DNA of 64,000 nt from Nitrospiraceae bacterium (GCA_919902505.1 CAKKRE010000016.1:186001-250000); one strand, 5' to 3'; positions 9,527 through 18,208 are shown, counted from the first letter of the stretch. Notes: generated by a model not told the origin, from the letters alone. Numbers and translations: made by a program.

Positions 9527-10116
9527 AAGGACAATCTCCTTTAGTCTTGAACGGTCAGTGGTCGGTGCCGGAAACGGCGTCGAACCTTACACCAGGCCCA
9601 CCACCATCTGCCGCATTCTTTCTGTTCTGCCTATCCGATTCAATTGACATCTTTGACACGGGCTGATTGTTTTTGTCGTCTTGATGCCGATGGAGTGAAT
9701 GCTCGCGATGACCGGAGGGCAAAGCAAGCGTTGTACCGCCACGCGCCTCAGGAGTGAGACTCACGGAAACAAGCGTTCAAAACAATTGTTAATCAATAAC
9801 TTAGCATAACCACCGCAACATTTCACCTGAACATCGATGGATTTGCGGGCTGTGGATTCTGTTGATAATTCACTTCCCGACGCGAATCGGCTGTGACAGG
9901 CTTGCGTCGACAAACCAAACCGCCACAGAGAGTCCCTTATCCGCACCGAATAAGACTCGACGAATCCCGATCGCGGCGTTGAGAGTCCGCCCCGGCGAGT
10001 ACCAGGCTGGCGCAGACAAGAAGTTTCGTGATGAGGCGTTGGGTAAGGAGTGGTGGATCGACAGGCGCGAGCGCGAACCCATGAATGCCCCCAGGACAAG
10101 GCATGATGAATGGCGG
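9527..10116. other. Non-coding gap with AT-rich segment
   Basis: About 590 bp separate the GT4 gene start from the exported-protein gene. Short frames exist on both strands but lack good start sites and recognisable products. The stretch around 9775-9860 is AT-rich and contains AACAATTGTTAATC, a likely promoter or regulator region for the leftward GT4 gene. Nothing else is supported. Confidence 0.4.
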
Positions 10117-10536
10117 CTAGGGAATGTCCTCGAGTAGGCCGGACTGAATGGGCAGCAGCGGACCTGCTTCGCGCGGCACGGGGGGAAAGACCACCGGAGA
10201 ACCGACTTGATTGGCCCCTTGAATCAGCCCCACCGACAGTTGCGGGCCAAGGGTCATGATGGCGCCGCTCCAGGCTTGCCCTGTTGCGGGGTTACGAAAA
10301 TTATACGATTCGAAGTTATTCCCGAAGTTATAAATATACCCCTGCGTGCCTTGGGTATCGATAGACAGATTACCGGGGCCCACGAGATTGAACAGCGGGG
10401 CCACCCCACCGTTAAACCCACGCACACCCGACACCGATTGCGCCGCGGCCGAAGCGGCCACTACCAGTACAGTCAGCCCCACGACCGGCAGGATTTTCAT
10501 CGCGACATTCACAGCCGCTACGGCCCTTCCCAGCAT
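10117..10536 (-). CDS. Exported hypothetical protein
   Basis: The open frame reaches 10785, but the ATG at 10536 follows an AAGGCAG site; a second candidate start is 10500. Either gives an N-terminus with a clear signal peptide (MKILPVVGLTVLVVAASAAA). The mature part (about 100 aa) is rich in Gly, Asn and Phe (FNGGVAPLFNLVGPGN) and has no family I recognise. It is transcribed divergently from the outer-membrane channel gene at 10624, sharing an 87-bp promoter region, so the two may be co-regulated envelope proteins. Confidence 0.5.
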   Translation of the reverse strand: MLGRAVAAVNVAMKILPVVGLTVLVVAASAAAQSVSGVRGFNGGVAPLFNLVGPGNLSIDTQGTQGYIYNFGNNFESYNFRNPATGQAWSGAIMTLGPQLSVGLIQGANQVGSPVVFPPVPREAGPLLPIQSGLLEDIP

Positions 10537-10623
10537 GGACACTGCCTTGTGTTTATGGTACCACGCCAATATCATTGCCAATTCAGTATGGCTCAACCCA
10601 GACCTCGCATCAAGGAGTTTGTT

Positions 10624-12174
10624 ATGACGAACACAATCCGCCGGGGGTGCTTGCTCATCGGGAGTGCGGCGGCGCTCCTCCTCTGGACAGCGCCCGATTC
10701 CTTTGGACTGGAAGTGAACAAACCGGTGCCGACCGAACGCCGCGAGGCCATGTCGCTCGCCGATGCCGTGCTGAAAGCACTCCAAAACAATCTAGACATC
10801 AGTATCGGTCGCCAAACGAGAGAGAGCCGCCTGGCCGACATCGTGATCGAGCAGGCAAAGTTTGATCCGACCGTCAGTTTGAACGGGCAATACAACCGAC
10901 AGGTTGCCCCGCTCAACCGACCGATCCTGGGGTTCACGGGAGCAGCCCTGCAAGACATCACCAAATTCGACCAGAACACCTCGACCGTCACCGCCGACAT
11001 CACGCAGAATCTTCCGACCGGCGCCAATTACGATTTGAACTATAGCCCGCAACGCAGTTATGTGAGCGGCCCCAATACGTTCCTCTTCAACCCCGCCTGG
11101 ACAGGCGGCCTCGCTCTGACCGTCACCCAGCCGCTGTTAAAGAACTTCGGAACCGACATCAATAAGACGTTCATTTCGATCGCGCAAAACAATGCCACCG
11201 TCGAACAGCATGTGTTCCTCGACCGTGTGCTGACGGTCATCGCCAGCGTCGAACAAACCTTCTGGGAAATGGTGTTCGCGAATGAGAACCTCAAGGTGGC
11301 GCAGGCAGCGCTGAAGGCGGCGGAGGAACTGCTGGCCAGCAACCGCGCCAAAGCCAAGGCCGGCGTCATGTCGATCGTGGATGTGCTGCAGGCGGAAGCT
11401 GCCGTCGCTTCACGGGTCGAACAGATCCTCGTCGCAGAAAAATCGATTCGCGATCAGGAAGACCAATTGCGCCGCCTCCTGAACCCCGTCGAGGAGGAAC
11501 TCCGGCAGGACTTGCGCCTGATCCCGACCGATCCACCTGTCACATCACTGGAGGCGATCAGCTTGCAAGAAGCCATCGATATCGCCATGGAGCGCCGGCC
11601 GGAGGTGTTACAAGCAGGGAAGAATGTGGAGAGCAGCGACCTGAATGTGAAGTTCGCCAAGAACCAACTCCTCCCGACCCTGTCCGTACAGGGCACGATG
11701 GGACTGTCGGGGCTCGGCGCAGACTACGGCGATGCCACGAGGCGAAATTTAGGCGGTGACTTCTACAACTACGGCGCGGGCCTGGTCCTCAGTTACCCCA
11801 TCGGGAACCGGTCGGCGTACAGCACCTACAACAAACGGCAACTGGAATCGCGCAATGCCCAGTCGTCGCTCCAGAGCGTCCGTCAGCAGGTGATCGTCGG
11901 TGTCCGTGAAGCGGTCCGTCGCGTCCACACCGATTTCAAGCGGATCGAAACCACCCGGTCGGCCCGTATCATGGCCGAGAAACAATTACAGGCCGAACAG
12001 GAGCGGTTGAAGGTCGGTCTCAGCACGACACGCTTCGTGCTCGACTTTCAGCGCGACCTGGCCACCGCCCAAGGGAATGAGCTGCGAGCGGTTTTGGATT
12101 ACAACAAGTCGTTGTCGAATCTCGCCCGCAACAAAGCCACCACCCTTGAGCGATACAGTCTGCGCCTCGACTAA
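10624..12174 (+). CDS. TolC-family outer membrane efflux protein
   Basis: An upstream extension is open, but the ATG at 10624 has AAGGAG 6 nt before it and opens a signal peptide (residues 1-28, ending near DSFGL). The 516-aa length and two long coiled-coil repeats (for example LKVAQAALKAAEELLASNRAKAKAG and its counterpart near the C-terminus) are typical of the TolC/OMF family, which forms a trimeric tunnel across the outer membrane. No inner-membrane pump or adaptor gene is adjacent, so its partner must be encoded elsewhere. The next gene begins 8 bp after the stop. Confidence 0.85.
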   Translation: MTNTIRRGCLLIGSAAALLLWTAPDSFGLEVNKPVPTERREAMSLADAVLKALQNNLDISIGRQTRESRLADIVIEQAKFDPTVSLNGQYNRQVAPLNRPILGFTGAALQDITKFDQNTSTVTADITQNLPTGANYDLNYSPQRSYVSGPNTFLFNPAWTGGLALTVTQPLLKNFGTDINKTFISIAQNNATVEQHVFLDRVLTVIASVEQTFWEMVFANENLKVAQAALKAAEELLASNRAKAKAGVMSIVDVLQAEAAVASRVEQILVAEKSIRDQEDQLRRLLNPVEEELRQDLRLIPTDPPVTSLEAISLQEAIDIAMERRPEVLQAGKNVESSDLNVKFAKNQLLPTLSVQGTMGLSGLGADYGDATRRNLGGDFYNYGAGLVLSYPIGNRSAYSTYNKRQLESRNAQSSLQSVRQQVIVGVREAVRRVHTDFKRIETTRSARIMAEKQLQAEQERLKVGLSTTRFVLDFQRDLATAQGNELRAVLDYNKSLSNLARNKATTLERYSLRLD

Positions 12175-12181
12175 CCTGCCC

Positions 12182-12865
12182 ATGATCAAGCCTGACGACG
12201 CGTCCTCGACTCATGCGACTCAGGCCAGCGAACGGGGAGCAGCCCTCGTGCTGCTCCCCCTGACCGCCACAATCCTATTTTACAGCTCACCGACCACACT
12301 CCAACAGCATACCCTCTTTCAGTTTTTCCCCCAGGCCTGTGCCTATGCCGCCTTCATTGCCTGGAGCACGATCAATAGATCCGTCGCCCGGCGTCTCGGA
12401 CTCGCTTACCGACTCCTCCCGCAAGGCCTTTATTGGGGCCTGTTCACCGGCCTGACACTCGGACTGATCAATGTGCTTGTCATCCTGTACCTCGTTCCAA
12501 TTCTTGGAGGAGACTACAAATTTCTCGCCGATACCCCGCACGCCCACATTCCCCTGCTGATTATGGTGCCCTGGTTCATCCTGTTCATCGCCATGATGGT
12601 CGAGCTGAACTTTCGCGGCTTCACCCTGGGACGTCTCCTGGCGCTGGGACTTCCAGGTCCGATCGCCGTTCCAATGAGTGCCCTGCTGTTTGCGTTCGAT
12701 CCCTTTCTGGTGGCAACCTTTCAACACCTGCATTGGATTGCCGTCTGGGACGGCTTGGTGTGGGGGGCCATCTGGGTCATGCTCAGGAACCTGTATGCCA
12801 CCATCGTGGCCCACGCCGTCGAAGTCATCGTCTTATACGGCGTCATGCGAGCGATTCTGACTTGA
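12182..12865 (+). CDS. CPBP-like multi-pass membrane protein
   Basis: This 227-aa hydrophobic protein has about 6-7 predicted membrane segments. The block VELNFRGFTLGRLLALGLPG and the later TIVAHAVEVIVLYG resemble motifs 1 and 3 of CPBP (CAAX protease/bacteriocin-processing) intramembrane proteins. The usual EE pair of motif 1 is reduced to a single Glu, and the FxxxH motif is not evident, so protease activity is doubtful. It follows the TolC-type gene by 8 bp, which suggests co-transcription. Confidence 0.55.
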   Translation: MIKPDDASSTHATQASERGAALVLLPLTATILFYSSPTTLQQHTLFQFFPQACAYAAFIAWSTINRSVARRLGLAYRLLPQGLYWGLFTGLTLGLINVLVILYLVPILGGDYKFLADTPHAHIPLLIMVPWFILFIAMMVELNFRGFTLGRLLALGLPGPIAVPMSALLFAFDPFLVATFQHLHWIAVWDGLVWGAIWVMLRNLYATIVAHAVEVIVLYGVMRAILT

Positions 12866-12963
12866 TATTCCCCTGCTCCGGCAGCCTGAATAACCTAAAG
12901 TAACAGTTGCACTCACAATGGGTTCACCGCTCCTGATAAAGTGATGCAGCGCTCCATCAAACC

Positions 12964-13983
12964 ATGAACCCGTCCTTCTCAAGCTACCTCGTCAATGATG
13001 TCTTCGGCGATCCAGGCCTGTTCGTGGAGGTTCGCTGGTCCAAACGCGCTCTCCTCTTCGATCTTGGCCACAACGATGCCCTGGGCCCGACCCGCCTTCT
13101 GCGCGCCGGCGACATCTTCATCTCGCACACGCACATGGACCACTTCATCGGGTTCGACGCCTTGCTCCGCGTGGCCCTCGGACGAGGGAAAACACTCCAT
13201 CTCTATGGGCCGCCCGGCCTCATCGCCAATGTTCAAGGAAAACTTCAGGGCTACACCTGGAACCTCGTGGATGGGTACCCGCTCACCATCACCGTGCAGG
13301 AATTCCACGAGCAGACAATCCAGCGCGCCACCCTCCTGGCAACCGACGGATTCCAGCGCCATGACGCTCCGGAGGTAGCCCCCATCAATCGGCAAGCCGG
13401 CCATCGTTTTTCCGTGTTCGCAGATCCCATGTTCACTGTCGAAGCGGTCGCCCTTAATCACCGCATTCCTTCCCTGGCCTACTCGCTACAGGAACAGTTT
13501 CACGTGAACGTCAACAAGGAGCGGCTGCACGAAGCCGAGCTGCCGGTGGGCTACTGGCTGAAGGAAGTGAAGCAGTACCTCTGGCAGGGCAAGCCGGACG
13601 ACTTTCGGTTTCAGGCCACGCTCTACCATGAACATCACAAGGAGGAACGCGAGTTTGTCCTGGGTGAGGTACGTGAGCGATTCATCACCATCAGCCGCGG
13701 CCAGAAACTCGCCTACGTCGTGGACGCCCGCTACGACGAAGACAATGAAACCAAGATCGTCGAGCTTGCGCAAGGCGCCGACATCTTTTACTGTGAGGCC
13801 CCCTATCTGGATCAGGATACGGACAAGGCGAGGGATCGCTACCATCTCACCGCGCGCCAGGCCGGGGTCATGGCGAAGAAAGCCGGCGTGCGCGAGCTGG
13901 TCGTGTTCCATTTCTCCCCGCGCTACACCGGACTGGGCCACCGGATCGAGGCGGAAGCGCAACAGGCATTTCGAGGCAGTTGA
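12964..13983 (+). CDS. Metallo-beta-lactamase-fold hydrolase (RNase Z-like)
   Basis: The 339-aa protein carries the MBL metal motif ISHTHMDHFIG (about residues 57-66) and further ligands downstream (LNHRIPS; DARYDED; HLTARQAG; FHFSPRY). The organisation resembles ribonuclease Z-type members of the superfamily, which cleave tRNA 3' trailers or act on related phosphodiesters. It is unusually long through a middle insertion. The function on RNA is inferred only from fold similarity. The next gene starts 12 bp after the stop. Confidence 0.75.
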   Translation: MNPSFSSYLVNDVFGDPGLFVEVRWSKRALLFDLGHNDALGPTRLLRAGDIFISHTHMDHFIGFDALLRVALGRGKTLHLYGPPGLIANVQGKLQGYTWNLVDGYPLTITVQEFHEQTIQRATLLATDGFQRHDAPEVAPINRQAGHRFSVFADPMFTVEAVALNHRIPSLAYSLQEQFHVNVNKERLHEAELPVGYWLKEVKQYLWQGKPDDFRFQATLYHEHHKEEREFVLGEVRERFITISRGQKLAYVVDARYDEDNETKIVELAQGADIFYCEAPYLDQDTDKARDRYHLTARQAGVMAKKAGVRELVVFHFSPRYTGLGHRIEAEAQQAFRGS

Positions 13984-13995
13984 AGGAGGGCACGG

Positions 13996-14334
13996 ATGGG
14001 TGAGTGGGCGAAGTACGGATTGTACTTCTTGTTAGGCGGGACGATCGTGAGTATCTCGACGTATCTTGGCTCGCAAGGCCGGTCGTTTCTCGCCGCCTTC
14101 GCCAGCACCTTTCCCGCAATGACCGGCGCGACGTTCATCCTCATCTACCTCAACGGCGGCAGCGAACACCTCGTCACCTACGCCAAGAACCTCCTCTGGT
14201 TCGTTCCCCCCTGGCTCGTCTATGTCGGCTGCATGATTTACGGAGTGGAGCGCGTCGGCTTCTGGCTCTCCATGGCCGGCTCCATGGTCCTCTACATGTG
14301 CTGCGTCGGGCTGGTAAAGTTGTTGGCGCGGTAG
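13996..14334 (+). CDS. DUF3147/GlpM-like small membrane protein
   Basis: The 112-aa protein has four hydrophobic segments (LYFLLGGTIVSISTYL; FLAAFASTFPAMTGATFILI; LLWFVPPWLVYVGCMI; SMAGSMVLYMCCVGLV). The order, size and the F-P-x-x-x motif resemble the GlpM/DUF3147 family of inner-membrane proteins of unknown function. A GGAGG site precedes the start, and it is probably co-transcribed with the MBL-fold gene. Confidence 0.6.
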   Translation: MGEWAKYGLYFLLGGTIVSISTYLGSQGRSFLAAFASTFPAMTGATFILIYLNGGSEHLVTYAKNLLWFVPPWLVYVGCMIYGVERVGFWLSMAGSMVLYMCCVGLVKLLAR

Positions 14335-14394
14335 GGCTTACAACTTGTCGGATGAGACACAATTGCATACACTCCACATCAACGAGGTATGACG

Positions 14395-14661
14395 ATGACA
14401 AGAACCATGTCGCTCAAGCAGGCCCGGTCCCGATTCTCCTCCTTGGTGGACAATGCCGATCGTTTGTCCGAACGGGTAATCGTGACAAAAAATGGAACCC
14501 CTAAAGCGGTGGTCATGGGGGCGGAAGAATTTGAAAGCTGGGTTGAAACGTTGGAGCTGCTCTCAAATCCCAAAGCAGTCAAGGCTCTTGAGCAGGGGCT
14601 CAAAGAAGCCAAAGCAGGAAAACTTCGTTCGTTCAAGGACGTGTTCGGCGAAAAGCAGTGA
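14395..14661 (+). CDS. Phd/YefM-type antitoxin
   Basis: The ATG at 14395 lies 7 nt after GAGG; an earlier ATG at 14389 is too close to it. The 88-aa product begins MTRTMSLKQARSRFSSLVD and contains VIVTKNGTPKAVVMGAEEFES, the DNA-binding fold of Phd/YefM antitoxins. The C-terminal tail (KAVKALEQGLKEAKAGKLRS) would bind the toxin. Its stop TGA overlaps the GTG of the downstream toxin gene, the standard type II operon layout. The antitoxin appears intact although the toxin is not. Confidence 0.88.
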   Translation: MTRTMSLKQARSRFSSLVDNADRLSERVIVTKNGTPKAVVMGAEEFESWVETLELLSNPKAVKALEQGLKEAKAGKLRSFKDVFGEKQ

Positions 14662-14904
14662 GACAAGCGAGACTCACCCCACAAGCCATCAAGGACGTGG
14701 CCTCCTTCGATGCCGGAACCCGAGACAGCCGCCATTCGCCACCTCGCAGACCATCCTCTCGACGGCAAACCGCTCAAGGGAAAGTTTCAGAAAGATAAGA
14801 TCTGGTCCTACCGGGTCTGGCCCTATCGGATCCTCTACCGGAAGACCGGCACGGAGTGGTTGGATATCCTCTCAATTGAACATCGCAAAGATGTCTATCG
14901 CTAG
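14658..14904 (+). pseudogene. RelE-family toxin, frameshifted
   Basis: The GTG at 14658 overlaps the antitoxin stop. Its frame encodes a typical RelE N-terminus (RLTPQAIKDVASFDAGTRD, about residues 4-23), then runs into unrelated sequence. The rest of the toxin (IRHLADHPLDGKPLKGK and DILSIEHRKDVYR) continues in the next frame up to 14904. The shift lies at about 14728-14740, in GACAGCCGCC. RelE toxins cleave mRNA on the ribosome. This copy would be inactive unless the shift is a sequence error or is bypassed. Confidence 0.75.
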
Positions 14905-15055
14905 ATAGCGACATTGCAGACCGATGCTGCTCCAGATCCTCACTTCCCCATGGCCCTGAAGCTGCTCGCGCGGTAAACACATCCTTGCGCGCAGCGGTCT
15001 ACTTCGACATTTTTCCAGGCGTCACGTATACTCCGATCAATCAGCAGGCATACCG

Positions 15056-15451
15056 ATGGATACACGCTCGATCACACAGTTTCTCAACGAGCAGATCCCC
15101 GATCTGTTGGCCATCTACCAATTCGGCTCACAGGCCCAGGGCACCGCGCGGCCGGACAGCGACATCGATGTGGCTGTCCTGAGCGTCCACCCGATCCCCG
15201 GTGAGCAGATCTTTCATCTGGCACAGGAGCTAGCCATCCACCTTCATCGCGACGTCGACCTTGTGGACTTGCGTAGCGCTTCGACGGTGATGCGCATGCA
15301 GGTCCTCACAACGGGACAGTGCCTGGACACAAAGCACCTTCAAGCAAAGGCCGAGTTTGAAATGTACACCTACGCCGACTATGCGAGACTCAACGAGGAG
15401 CGGCGGGAGTTGGTGAAGGGCATCAAAGCGCGCGGACTTGTCTATGGCTGA
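15056..15451 (+). CDS. mntA: MntA-type nucleotidyltransferase antitoxin
   Basis: The 131-aa protein has the minimal nucleotidyltransferase motif G24-S25-x10-D36-x-D38 (FGSQAQGTARPDSDIDVAV), followed by a third acidic site in VDLVDLRS. In the type VII toxin-antitoxin family, MntA adenylylates the HepT toxin on a tyrosine near its active site. The 3' end overlaps the hepT start by 8 nt, the usual operon order. Confidence 0.85.
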   Translation: MDTRSITQFLNEQIPDLLAIYQFGSQAQGTARPDSDIDVAVLSVHPIPGEQIFHLAQELAIHLHRDVDLVDLRSASTVMRMQVLTTGQCLDTKHLQAKAEFEMYTYADYARLNEERRELVKGIKARGLVYG

Positions 15452-15857
15452 TGATGTGATCCTCAACAAGGCCGCGAGCATCGAACGGTGCCTGCACCGC
15501 ATCACCGAAGAATTTGCGGGAGACCGGCAAAACCTGGCCGCGAATCAAACCAAACAAGACGCCATCGTTCTCAACCTGCAGCGAGCCTGCGAGACCGCGA
15601 TCGATCTCGCCATGTATGTGATCAGCCAGCGACGACTCGGTCTTCCCCAAGAAAGTCGCGACGCCTTTGCGCTGCTCGAAACCGCAGGAATTCTTCCAAC
15701 CAACTTGACCACCCGCATGCAACGCATGGTCGGCTTCCGCAACGTGGCCGTGCGCGAATATATCCGCCTCAATCTCGATATCGTCCTCACAATCATCACG
15801 AAACATTTGGAAGACTTCCGCCGGTTCTCCTCGGCCATCGTCAAAGCCTGCGCGTAA
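15444..15857 (+). CDS. hepT: HepT-like ribonuclease toxin with altered active-site motif
   Basis: The ATG at 15444 overlaps the end of mntA; a TTG 6 nt earlier is less likely. The 137-aa, mostly helical protein matches HepT (DUF86). HepT ribonucleases use an R-x4-H-x-Y motif. Here the corresponding block is GFRNVAVREY, so R99 and Y106 are kept but the histidine is arginine (R104, codon CGC at 15752-15754). One A-to-G change from CAC would explain it. The protein may lack RNase activity while keeping the tyrosine that MntA modifies. It could instead be a natural variant. Confidence 0.8.
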   Translation: MADDVILNKAASIERCLHRITEEFAGDRQNLAANQTKQDAIVLNLQRACETAIDLAMYVISQRRLGLPQESRDAFALLETAGILPTNLTTRMQRMVGFRNVAVREYIRLNLDIVLTIITKHLEDFRRFSSAIVKACA

Positions 15858-16010
15858 TCGTTCCACGGGCGAGACACCCTTTCGACTTTTGGCTCCCGAT
15901 GGTCCGGGGGGAGCGATTCGCTATATGGGCTGTGGGGAGGCTGGTGAAAATCCTGAGGCGGTCACCACCAATATGCCTCCTTCCTGCACGTCCCTGAGAT
16001 CCTAAAAGTC

Positions 16011-16062
16011 TTGCGACCCTATGGCATATCCCGTATGATGTTCATGTACAGAAGATGTACAT
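16011..16062 (+). promoter_or_regulatory. vapBC promoter and twin palindromic operator
   Basis: TTGCGA (16011-16016) and TATGAT (16034-16039) are 17 bp apart, a good sigma-70 type promoter. Just downstream, two palindromic boxes, ATGTACA (16044-16050) and ATGTACAT (16055-16062), have centres 11 bp apart, about one helical turn. This is what tandem VapB dimers would bind for autorepression. The assignment is inferred from position. Confidence 0.65.
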
Positions 16063-16075
16063 CATGGAGGCTCAC

Positions 16076-16282
16076 ATGGGCGCACCATCACTCAAACACA
16101 AGCATTTGGTGCTGGATCAGCGAAAGATCAACGCAGCCAAACGTTATTTCGGAGTTCAATCCGAACAGGAGGCCGTCGACAAAGCCCTCTCACTTCTAGT
16201 GGAAGAACAGCGCCTCAACAAGGCCTTGAAACCATTGAAGGGAGTCCTGAAAGGGGACAACCGGCCGTGGCCCTACCGATAG
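16076..16282 (+). CDS. vapB: VapB-type antitoxin
   Basis: ATGs at 16055 and 16064 lie in or next to the operator. The ATG at 16076 has GGAGG 5 nt upstream and gives a 68-aa protein (MGAPSLKHKHLVLDQRKINA). The region KRYFGVQSEQEAVDKALSLLVEEQ is a ribbon-helix-helix DNA-binding segment, and the C-terminal tail (LKGVLKGDNRPWPYR) would occupy the toxin. It overlaps vapC by 16 nt. Confidence 0.82.
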   Translation: MGAPSLKHKHLVLDQRKINAAKRYFGVQSEQEAVDKALSLLVEEQRLNKALKPLKGVLKGDNRPWPYR

Positions 16283-16701
16283 GAGGGAAAGTCCTTCTCG
16301 ACACCAACGTGCTGATCGATTACTTGCGAGCCGGACTGCACGCCGAATGGGTATTGGGTGGTGGTGGCAGCATTGTCCGCTTCATTTCCGCGGTCGTCCT
16401 CTTGGAACTACGCCTCGGCGCAGACACACCTAAGCGCAAGAGAGCAGTTGACCGACTCCAGCAGGCATTTCATTCCGGACGCATGCTCGGTCTCACTCCA
16501 CCTCTCATGGATCATGCCGGACGGATCTTCCGAGCCCTCTATGGGAATGCAGCGGGAATGGGCGATCGCTTGGGTCCACTCAACGATGTGCTGATCGCGC
16601 TCACCGCGAGGCAAATCGGAGCCGCCGTCGTGACGAGCAATGTCATGGAATTTCGGCGCATTGCGGCGAAGGTGCCCGGCCTCAGAATCGTGGTTCCGTA
16701 A
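16267..16701 (+). CDS. vapC: VapC-type PIN-domain ribonuclease toxin
   Basis: It starts at GTG 16267 inside the end of vapB, with AGGGG 9 nt upstream. The 144-aa PIN domain has acidic residues D12 (LLDTNVLIDYL), E47 (VLLELRLG) and D107 (GPLNDVLIAL). The fourth position, usually D in TxNxxDF, is E128 (VTSNVMEF). VapC enzymes cut RNA, typically tRNA, when released from VapB. The Asp-to-Glu change is conservative, so activity is plausible. Confidence 0.85.
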   Translation: MALPIGGKVLLDTNVLIDYLRAGLHAEWVLGGGGSIVRFISAVVLLELRLGADTPKRKRAVDRLQQAFHSGRMLGLTPPLMDHAGRIFRALYGNAAGMGDRLGPLNDVLIALTARQIGAAVVTSNVMEFRRIAAKVPGLRIVVP

Positions 16702-16760
16702 CATCATCAAAATTTTCTCCCCTGGAATTCCCGACCCCTTCTGCACTGTGCCTTCCTGGG

Positions 16761-18068
16761 TCACAGTTTCAAGAGCTCCTTCACCGGCACCGCTGCATCG
16801 AGACGCGCCTCACAGGCGGCCACGCCTTCGCGTCGAAGCACTTCAGGAATGCGTTCACCTTCAGACAGGAGCATAAACGCCAGCCGCCCAATGGATTCGT
16901 CTGTGAGGCTGAAGAGATGCTGCAGGAACTCGACGTTCAGCTGCGACTGATGGACGGGCCAGATAGCCCTCCGAGTACGCACCAGGAATCCGTTCAGGCG
17001 ATCATGGTACTCAGCAGGATCGAGCGGACAGACATACACAGCCTGCTCCATGCCTCCCTCAGCGAGCGACACAACATCCCAGGGATGCTCCACCAGAACC
17101 ACTGAGGGGAATGTTTCGAAGCCCGTTGAGACGCTGGGCGAAGAAAAGACCAGGCGTTCTACTCGACGGGGTTGCAGAAGTCGAAAGCCGTAGGGCAAGC
17201 AGGATGAAGTGTTGCCAAGCTCAGCCGTCTCCCCCACAATCTGTTCATAGAACCCGCAGCAACGGCCCTGCCGGTCACGCACCGGCACCAAGATGGAACG
17301 ATCCGTTTCACCATTCCGCACCAGGTCTCCCTTGCAATCCAGCCATCCGGTCACCCCGGCATCGTCGAGTTGCTGAGCGTCGAAACCGGCTGCCAACAAG
17401 CTGTCCACAAGCCGACGACCGACGGCGGAAGACATCACACCGAGAGCGAAGCGCTCGATCGTGGCTTCGGTGATCCCCTGCCGCTCCAGCCAGGCGAGGG
17501 CTGACTGTCCCTCACAATCCTCGACAAGGCTATTGTGGGCCAATTCAGCCGTGGCCTCCATCATGCGTCGCAGCGCTTTCAACCACGGCCTCTTTCCTTG
17601 CAACTGTCCCACATCCAACAGTTCCCTCACCTGCCGAACCGATTCCGACAGGCTGAGCCCCTCCATGCGCCCATAGAAATCCAAAGCATGACCACCCGCA
17701 AGGCAGTCGGTGCAGAAATAGGAATCGTCACGCGCATCGACCAGAAGCGAATTGGGCCCATGTCGGCAGAACGGACAAGGGCCCTTGCCGCTATTCGAGT
17801 GATCGCCGGATCGAATGAGCGGGGTATATCGTCCGATCAATTCGACGCCATCCAAGTCGTCGAGCAGGTTCTCCCACTGTTCGACGATTGAGAGGTCCGA
17901 AATGGAGCCAACCGGACTCGGCTCAGTTTTGCCCGGCGCAGGCGGGAACGCTGGGAAGGCTTGATTGAAGCGGAACCTTCGATAAAGGCCGGCCGGCCCA
18001 TCAGTCGACAATACTGAGCTGCCCCCAACCGCCGCCAAGATCTTGAACAACACCCTCCTCGTGAACAT
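16761..18068 (-). CDS. Primase-like protein with Tat-type signal (zinc ribbon + degenerate TOPRIM), copy 1
   Basis: The 435-aa protein starts 6 nt after GGAGGG. Residues 1-20 (MFTRRVLFKILAAVGGSSVL) form a twin-arginine signal: T-R-R-x-L-F-K followed by a hydrophobic stretch. Residues 98-122 hold C98-P-F-C101 and C119-x2-C122, like the CHC2 zinc finger of DnaG but with all-Cys ligands. Residues about 150-290 resemble the DnaG N-terminal core (ITEATIERFALG; DRSILVPVRDRQGRCCGF). About 320-350 matches the TOPRIM first strand (VVLVEHPWDVVSLAEGGMEQAVY), but the DxD motif is missing. It is therefore unlikely to be an active primase. It is a paralogue of 20720-21991; palindrome TGTGAC-N7-GTCACA is upstream. 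Confidence 0.7.
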   Translation of the reverse strand: MFTRRVLFKILAAVGGSSVLSTDGPAGLYRRFRFNQAFPAFPPAPGKTEPSPVGSISDLSIVEQWENLLDDLDGVELIGRYTPLIRSGDHSNSGKGPCPFCRHGPNSLLVDARDDSYFCTDCLAGGHALDFYGRMEGLSLSESVRQVRELLDVGQLQGKRPWLKALRRMMEATAELAHNSLVEDCEGQSALAWLERQGITEATIERFALGVMSSAVGRRLVDSLLAAGFDAQQLDDAGVTGWLDCKGDLVRNGETDRSILVPVRDRQGRCCGFYEQIVGETAELGNTSSCLPYGFRLLQPRRVERLVFSSPSVSTGFETFPSVVLVEHPWDVVSLAEGGMEQAVYVCPLDPAEYHDRLNGFLVRTRRAIWPVHQSQLNVEFLQHLFSLTDESIGRLAFMLLSEGERIPEVLRREGVAACEARLDAAVPVKELLKL

Positions 18069-18135
18069 GACTTTCCCTCCTGCGATCGCAGTGAACGATC
18101 TTTGATTCCGAATAATGGAAAGCTTATGACGAGGG

Positions 18136-18154
18136 TGTGACAGAGAAGGTCACA
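18136..18154 (-). promoter_or_regulatory. Shared palindrome TGTGAC-N7-GTCACA, site 1
   Basis: On the minus strand it reads TGTGACCTTCTCTGTCACA and lies 67 nt upstream of the copy-1 primase-like gene. Conservation with site 2 continues towards the gene to a TTTCC block (18115-18119). Likely an operator or activator site; the protein that binds it is unknown. Confidence 0.6.
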
Positions 18155-18208
18155 AGAGGACGGGGGGCAAGCTATATTTTATTTGAAACAGCCAGTGCAG
18201 CGAACGGA

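Noticed and set aside
9862-10137. 91-codon plus-strand frame before the exported-protein gene
   Set aside because: TTG start without ribosome site, rich in Arg and low-complexity; likely chance.
18136-18154. CRP binding site
   Set aside because: CRP needs TGTGA-N6-TCACA; here the spacing between these half-sites is 9, so another factor is more likely.
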